Origin: Magnetococcales bacterium
Lineage (GTDB): Bacteria > Pseudomonadota > Magnetococcia > Magnetococcales > JADFYX01
DNA: 59,492 bases
Reading direction: 5' to 3'
Assembly: GCA_015232405.1 (NCBI GenBank)
Contig: JADFZS010000013.1
Span: 1-59,492, forward strand
Positions 54,883 to 59,492 of this stretch are shown here, piece after piece. How positions within the stretch are numbered: the first letter of the stretch is position 1; the number at the start of each line of letters is the position of its first letter. A model generated the notes under the pieces. That model did no database searches. It was given only the letters and a program-made list of their open reading frames with translations, and was not told the origin of the DNA. Both the position numbers and the translations under genes were made by a program.

Positions 54883-56727
54883 ATGGCCCGTTATCCTGAC
54901 AGTCTAATTGAAGAGATCCGGGAACGTGCTGATCTACTAGAGGTTATTGGACCATATGTTAAGTTAAAAAAAAACGGTGTAAACTGGTTGGGCCTTTGCC
55001 CGTTTCATAATGAAAAGACACCATCATTTAATGTTCGGCCCGATAAAGGCTTTTTTAAATGTTTTGGCTGTGGCAAGGGTGGTGATGCCTTCGAATTTTT
55101 AATACGAATTAAGGGTATAGAGTTTTTTGATGCAATTGAAGAGTTGGCAGGAATTGCCGGAATTCCGCTACCAGAGTTAGAAAAAGAGTCATCTGCACAA
55201 ATCCAGGAAAAACAGCTTAAAGAAAAACTTAGGGAACGTATGACATCTGCTCTGGCGTTTTTTCGCCAGACATTGAAATCTCCCCGGGGTAAGCTGGCGC
55301 GTCAATATTTATCAGACCGCGGATTAAAACCAGAAACCATTGAAAAGTTCCAGCTCGGTTATGCACCACCTGGCTGGTCAAACCTGTTGGACCACTTTAA
55401 AACTCAAGAGCAGGCTGTCAAAGAACTAGAGATAGTAGGTTTGGCAACCAGCAAGAAAGATGGAGGAAACAAGTACGATAGATTCCGTGACCGGATTATC
55501 TTTCCAATTTTTGACCTAAAAGGGCAGTGTGTTGCCTTTGGAGGTCGCATATTGGGGCAAGGGGAACCAAAATACATCAACTCCCCTGAGACACCTCTCT
55601 ATCACAAAGGAGATATACTCTACGGACTGAACAAAACCCAAGAGGCCATCCAAAAAGAGGAGAAGGTGCTGGTTGTTGAGGGCTACATGGATTTAATAGC
55701 CCTGGCAAACCACGGAATAAACAATGTTGTGGCAACTTTAGGTACTGCCATGACCCAAAACCATTTACGACTTCTCTGGCGACGAACCCAACGTGTTCTA
55801 TTCTGTTTTGATGGAGATAGGGCTGGAGAAGATGCCGCTTGGCGGGCCTTGCAGATGGTTATTGATGGACTGCAAGCAGATAGAAGTGCTGAGTTTCTAT
55901 TTCTTGCTAAAGGCGACGATCCTGACGAGGTGGTCAAGAGAGAGGGAGCTGATGGTTTTAGGGCTTTAACCAATAAAGCAACCCCCCTGATAGAGTTTTT
56001 AATCAGTCGGCTGGGGAACAACCTAAATCTAGATGGCCCAGAAGGTAGGGCTGCGTTGGTACATAGAGCACGCCCCCTACTTAACAAGGTAGGCGACCCT
56101 CTACTGAGGGAACTATATGCCGAGACAATAGGTCAACGGTTTAGCATTCCCCTACACTTGGTAGGGGCAAAATCGGCAAAACCCCTAGCAGTTTCACCTC
56201 CAAAATGGGGAGGGGCAAAGCCAAGTACTTCGCCAAGAAGAAAACCTTTTGTTCGACCAAACAGGCCAGAGCAAATTGTATCAGCAGGAAGAAATTATGA
56301 GCAACGCCTACTCTATCTTCTGCTTAGAAAACCTAGTCACATAGTGGCAAATGAAGACCGTTTAGGAGAGATAAAGTTAGAAAACCCTCAATTTGCCACA
56401 TTATTAACCGATCTGATTGAGATGGACCAAGATCAGTTGGAGAAAGAGGGGTTTAATCCTGTACAACAACTTTCATCACTTCAGCTTATGGATGTTGCTG
56501 AAGCAATATTGCGAGATGAAGAGGAGGTAGAGCCAGAATCAGAACAGGATGAGCTGGATGGTTGCATGATAACTATCCAGATAAAGCAGACAAAACAAGA
56601 GCTTAAACAGGCCATTAACAGATTTGGCACAAATTCTAATAAGCAAGACTCAGATTATCTGCTTGGTTTAAAGATGGACTTAAAAAGGCTTCAACTAAGT
56701 AAAATAAGGTCGGTGCAGTCAAATTGA
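54883..56727 (+). CDS. dnaG: DNA primase
   Basis: Makes RNA primers at the replication fork. 614 residues. The N-terminal zinc motif is C39-x2-H42...C60-x2-C63, in LCPFHNEK and KCFGCGKGG. The TOPRIM centre follows (VVEGYMDLIAL, FDGDRAGEDAAW), and the C-terminal helicase-binding part comes last. Directly upstream of rpoD (45 bp), as in many bacteria where these form the macromolecular-synthesis operon; rpsU was not found before it. Confidence 0.97.
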   Translation: MARYPDSLIEEIRERADLLEVIGPYVKLKKNGVNWLGLCPFHNEKTPSFNVRPDKGFFKCFGCGKGGDAFEFLIRIKGIEFFDAIEELAGIAGIPLPELEKESSAQIQEKQLKEKLRERMTSALAFFRQTLKSPRGKLARQYLSDRGLKPETIEKFQLGYAPPGWSNLLDHFKTQEQAVKELEIVGLATSKKDGGNKYDRFRDRIIFPIFDLKGQCVAFGGRILGQGEPKYINSPETPLYHKGDILYGLNKTQEAIQKEEKVLVVEGYMDLIALANHGINNVVATLGTAMTQNHLRLLWRRTQRVLFCFDGDRAGEDAAWRALQMVIDGLQADRSAEFLFLAKGDDPDEVVKREGADGFRALTNKATPLIEFLISRLGNNLNLDGPEGRAALVHRARPLLNKVGDPLLRELYAETIGQRFSIPLHLVGAKSAKPLAVSPPKWGGAKPSTSPRRKPFVRPNRPEQIVSAGRNYEQRLLYLLLRKPSHIVANEDRLGEIKLENPQFATLLTDLIEMDQDQLEKEGFNPVQQLSSLQLMDVAEAILRDEEEVEPESEQDELDGCMITIQIKQTKQELKQAINRFGTNSNKQDSDYLLGLKMDLKRLQLSKIRSVQSN

Positions 56728-56772
56728 TGCACAGACTCGATAACAACATCGAAAACATACGGATGATCCATA

Positions 56773-58878
56773 ATGGGTGAGGATAGCAAATCAGACCACA
56801 TGAAACAGCTCATCGAGCGCGGGAAAGAGCGTGGCTTTCTGACCTACGATGAGATAAATGATGCACTTCCTAGTAACTTTAACAAAGCTGATCAGATCGA
56901 GGGTGTGTATGCAAATTTGGATGATATGGGGATCAAGGTTACAGAAAAAGAGCTTATATTAGAAGATAGTATTCAAGATGATGCACTTAAATCAATAGTT
57001 TCAGATGATGTTGATGATGATGATGTAGAAGAAAGCGACGATGATGATAAAAGTCGACGCAAAGGTTTAGAATCGTCCATTGAGGATATTGATCTAGGAA
57101 AAACTGATGATCCGGTTCGTATGTACCTGCGTGAGATGGGATCCGTCGACCTTCTGACCCGTGAAGGCGAAATTGTAATAGCCAAACGTATTGAGGTTGG
57201 GCGTAATGGTATTTTAGAGGCTATTAGCGACTCGGCAATTACATTTCGCATCATAACCAAGCTATCAGAAAAAATTCTCGAAAATACCACTGTATTACGT
57301 GATATTATTGATATCCCGACTCCTCAGGTTGAAGAGCCTGGTGAAATAGATGATGAAGATCTAGCTTTGGCTGCTCTTGATATTGATGAAAAAGATATCA
57401 TTGTCGAAGATGATATTGAAGATAGTGATGAAATTCCAGTAGTTGAAGTAAGTGACAGTGACAAATCACTTAACGAAGAAGATGATGAAAAAGATGATGA
57501 AAAAGATGATGAAAAAGATGATGAAAAAGATGATGATGACACTGAAAACCGTCTAGATGAAGATGAAGACGAAGATGATCTAGATGATGATTCTGATGAT
57601 TTTGAGGCAAGAACTAACGATCAAATCAGAATGCAGGAGCTAAGAGAGAGAACCCAAGAGGTATTTGCCGAGGTTCTTAGTCTTTATGAGCAACTTAAAG
57701 AGAGTCGAGCAGAGTTAAATGAGGCTCAGCTGGCTAGCAATACAAAGCAAATTAAAAAGCTGCGTAAAAAATGCCAAGAGCAGAAAAAGCATATTGTTGA
57801 GGTAATGGGTGAGATTAAATTCTCCCAAAAACAAGTAGATAGAATTGTCTCAAGCATTAAAAGATATGTTGAACAAACCCGTAAGATTGAATTGCAAATC
57901 TTCCGTCTGTCCGGTGAAGCAGGAGTTGCGAAAAAATCATTTTTAAAAGAGTTTCCAGGTAATGAGGGTAGTCGTGAGTGGGTTGATGGTCTCAAAAAGC
58001 ACTCTGCAAAATCATGGCGTAACTTCCATGGTTATGCAGACCAGCTCTATGTTCTTCAAGATGAACTGTTAAAAATTGAGAAAGAGTCGGGCCAGACCAT
58101 TACCAAACTCAAGGCCACCAACAAATCCATTGTAAATGGCGAGAGAGATGCAGCTTGGGCGAAGAAGGAGATGGTTGAGGCCAATCTGCGTCTGGTAATT
58201 TCAATTGCCAAAAAATATACCAATCGTGGGCTACAGTTTTTGGATCTTATCCAAGAGGGCAACATCGGCCTTATGAAGGCGGTTGATAAATTTGAGTGGC
58301 GGCGTGGTTATAAGTTCTCCACATATGCAACTTGGTGGATCAGACAGGCGATTACGCGCTCCATTGCGGATCAGGCACGAACCATCAGAATTCCTGTGCA
58401 TATGATTGAGACCATCAATAAGCTGGTACGAACCAGTCGTCAGATGGTACAGGAGATGGGACGAGAGCCAACACCAGAAGAGATTTCCGAGCGTATGAGC
58501 CTCTCACTGGAAAAGGTACGTAAGGTTTTAAAAATAGCCAAGGAGCCAATTTCTCTGGAAACACCAGTTGGTGATGAAGAGGATTCTCATCTTGGTGATT
58601 TTATCGAAGATAAATCCATGCTTTCTCCGTCGGAGTTAGCTATTATGTCCAATCTTCGTGATACAACAGGAAGAGTACTTAAAACCTTGACTGACCGTGA
58701 AGAAAATGTTTTAAGGATGCGGTTCGGTATTGGTATGCAGACTGACCACACCTTAGAAGAGGTCGGCAAACAGTTTCATGTAACAAGGGAGAGGATTAGG
58801 CAGATCGAGGCAAAAGCCCTAAGAAAACTACGCCACCCAACCAGATCAAGAAAACTAAGAAGTTTCCTAGAATCATAA
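56773..58878 (+). CDS. rpoD: RNA polymerase primary sigma factor (sigma-70)
   Basis: 701 residues. Region 1.1 occupies the first 80 residues, region 1.2 begins at [22 protein letters not shown], and region 2 holds the -10-binding [27 protein letters not shown] and [13 protein letters not shown] (quoted in part: [17 protein letters not shown]). Region 4 is the helix-turn-helix [27 protein letters not shown] long acidic insert between regions 1.2 and 2 includes four DDEK repeats at residues 237-252. It is followed 49 bp later by the tRNA. Confidence 0.97.
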   Translation: MGEDSKSDHMKQLIERGKERGFLTYDEINDALPSNFNKADQIEGVYANLDDMGIKVTEKELILEDSIQDDALKSIVSDDVDDDDVEESDDDDKSRRKGLESSIEDIDLGKTDDPVRMYLREMGSVDLLTREGEIVIAKRIEVGRNGILEAISDSAITFRIITKLSEKILENTTVLRDIIDIPTPQVEEPGEIDDEDLALAALDIDEKDIIVEDDIEDSDEIPVVEVSDSDKSLNEEDDEKDDEKDDEKDDEKDDDDTENRLDEDEDEDDLDDDSDDFEARTNDQIRMQELRERTQEVFAEVLSLYEQLKESRAELNEAQLASNTKQIKKLRKKCQEQKKHIVEVMGEIKFSQKQVDRIVSSIKRYVEQTRKIELQIFRLSGEAGVAKKSFLKEFPGNEGSREWVDGLKKHSAKSWRNFHGYADQLYVLQDELLKIEKESGQTITKLKATNKSIVNGERDAAWAKKEMVEANLRLVISIAKKYTNRGLQFLDLIQEGNIGLMKAVDKFEWRRGYKFSTYATWWIRQAITRSIADQARTIRIPVHMIETINKLVRTSRQMVQEMGREPTPEEISERMSLSLEKVRKVLKIAKEPISLETPVGDEEDSHLGDFIEDKSMLSPSELAIMSNLRDTTGRVLKTLTDREENVLRMRFGIGMQTDHTLEEVGKQFHVTRERIRQIEAKALRKLRHPTRSRKLRSFLES
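57481..57528 (+). repeat. Four tandem 12-bp repeats inside rpoD
   Basis: Four perfect copies of GATGATGAAAAA encode DDEK x4 in the acidic, non-conserved region of the sigma factor. Gain or loss of a unit keeps the frame. Confidence 0.9.
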
Positions 58879-58927
58879 AACCGGATTTCAATAGGAATAG
58901 GAAAAAAAGAAAAAAAATCAGCAATCA

Positions 58928-59003
58928 GGGCCCATAGCTCAGCGGTCAGAGCCGCCGGCTCATAACCGGCCGGTCCCAAGTTCGAATCTTGGTGGGCCCA
59001 CCA
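58928..59003 (+). tRNA. tRNA with CAT anticodon (probably Ile2, else elongator Met)
   Basis: A complete cloverleaf of 76 nt including encoded CCA. Acceptor GGGCCCA/TGGGCCC with discriminator A, D-stem GCTC/GAGC with an 8-nt loop, anticodon stem GCCGG/CCGGC with loop CTCATAA and CAT at 58961-58963, T-stem CCAAG/CTTGG. The 8-nt D-loop resembles tRNA-Ile2, whose C34 is modified to lysidine, more than elongator Met (9). The identity is not certain. Initiator features (three G-C pairs in the anticodon stem) are absent. Confidence 0.95.
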
Positions 59004-59030
59004 TTTACACTATGTAGTTGTTTTCTCAAG

Positions 59031-59062
59031 AAAAAAGCCATCCGCAAGGGTGGCTTTTTTTG
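59031..59062 (+). terminator. Rho-independent terminator after the tRNA
   Basis: AAAAAAGCCATCC / GGGTGGCTTTTTTT stem with a short GCAA loop, 28 bp after the tRNA. It probably ends the dnaG-rpoD-tRNA transcript. Confidence 0.9.
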
Positions 59063-59129
59063 TTGGAAATTGTCCAATGTTTCCAAGAGTTACGGAGTAA
59101 CCGCCGAATAAACCCCATAGTTTAAATCC

Positions 59130-59194
59130 GTCTCCACATTCCTTGATAATGTTGGTTAAACCAACACACATTCAAGGCGAACAACAGTGGAGAC
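59130..59194 (+). promoter_or_regulatory. Three nested inverted repeats covering the tnpA ribosome-binding site
   Basis: Outer arms GTCTCCAC (59130-59137) and GTGGAGAC (59187-59194), middle arms CCTTGA (59141-59146) and TCAAGG (59172-59177), inner arms GTTGGTT (59151-59157) and AACCAAC (59159-59165). The outer right arm contains the GGAGA ribosome-binding site of the downstream frame, 8 nt before its ATG. Confidence 0.7.
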
Positions 59195-59201
59195 ATTACC
59201 A

Positions 59202-59492
59202 ATGGATATGAATGACTTAACCAAAACACAACGTTTTTGGATTGCTCATGTTTTGCAGTTTGAGCAGGGGTATCATGGTACAGTGAAAGAGTACGCACTG
59301 GAGCATGGATTAGGAGTTAAAAATTGGTATTACTGGCGTGGATGGTGTCGAGTCAGAGGTATATTGCAGGACAGTTCATGTGAGAGCAGACCCTTATTCC
59401 AGCAATTGGCAATCAAGGATAATAGTGTTGCAAAACCCGAAACTAGTACAGCCCTAACAAGTGAGAAGTCCACTATATCAAACTTGCAATCT
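59202..59492 (+). CDS. IS66 TnpA-like accessory protein (partial)
   Basis: Open frame running off the window end, 97 codons visible: MDMNDLTKTQRFWIAHVLQF, then a helix-turn-helix-like EYALEHGLGVKNWYYWRGWCR. This is the IS66 TnpA-type DNA-binding family (Q-x-W...YALEHG...YYWR). GGAGA lies before the ATG at 59202. The rest of the element (TnpB, TnpC transposase) would follow outside the window. Confidence 0.75.
   Translation, partial: MDMNDLTKTQRFWIAHVLQFEQGYHGTVKEYALEHGLGVKNWYYWRGWCRVRGILQDSSCESRPLFQQLAIKDNSVAKPETSTALTSEKSTISNLQS

Larger units (their letters stand above)
59097..59492 (+). mobile_element. IS66-type insertion sequence, left part, truncated at window end
   Basis: A candidate left end GTAACCGCCGAATAAACCCC begins at 59097, similar in form to IS66 ends, which start GTAA. 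It is followed by a nested hairpin region and the first open frame of a TnpA-type gene. The other end is beyond the window, so the ends and target duplication cannot be confirmed. Confidence 0.65.

Overview
The window reads as a contiguous piece of a low-GC (by eye about 40%), AT-rich proteobacterial chromosome. Evidence is the dnaG-rpoD pair with a CAT tRNA behind it, a long acidic RpoD, a HAMP-type chemoreceptor, PQQ-type aldose dehydrogenase, MEDS/PAS hybrid kinases and frequent GTG/TTG starts. Several families (CULT domain, TIGR04372 glycosyltransferase, H-NOX, hybrid kinases) recall marine or magnetotactic Alphaproteobacteria/Magnetococcia, but the sequence alone does not fix the genus.

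Layout. 1-5346: upstream spacer, type-2 isoleucyl-tRNA synthetase, thioredoxin-2 and a DegS-like protease. 5569-10683: two paralogous PAS/histidine-kinase/receiver hybrids flanking a MEDS-domain sensor, closed by a hairpin terminator. 10802-14381: small orphan genes, including a bacterial cereblon-type CULT protein, then a CpdA-like phosphodiesterase, a cupin and an HD phosphohydrolase. 14452-19501: aldose dehydrogenase, then an AI-2 receptor pair (LuxP plus a kinase with a LuxQ sensory end). 19594-19875 (minus): two tiny tandem membrane proteins. 20221-22317: FecR/TPR protein and a cNMP-binding diguanylate cyclase. 22358-30328: glycosyltransferase, metallo-hydrolase, flavin reductase, SGNH hydrolase, a PEGA/SPOR protein, and moaD-mobB. 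30422-35283: odd cytochrome, PanE, a tandem hairpin array, a 52-residue membrane protein and a chemoreceptor. 35603-39919: TauE exporter, radical SAM/SPASM, Gfo/Idh, and an H-NOX-PilZ fusion. 40195-44879: TrxB, SagB-type dehydrogenase, YaaA, LON-domain protein. 44951-52111: a surface-glycan cluster with a gene split by an in-frame stop. 52123-59003: uracil-DNA glycosylase, HIT protein, a divergent RelA/SpoT protein, dnaG, rpoD, tRNA. From about 59097 an IS66-type element begins and runs off the window.

A theme is signal integration. There are genes for cAMP breakdown (CpdA-like), a cNMP-gated GGDEF enzyme, a PilZ c-di-GMP effector fused to a gas-sensor fold, an AI-2 receptor, three sensor kinases, a chemoreceptor and a degenerate alarmone-synthetase-like protein. 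The most unusual items are the H-NOX-PilZ fusion (with an apparent loss of the heme-ligand histidine), the LuxPQ-like pair with a swapped kinase half, the CULT protein with an intact tri-tryptophan cage, the unannotated tandem micro-membrane proteins, and the repeated terminator-like hairpins. No CRISPR array, rRNA or complete prophage was seen.
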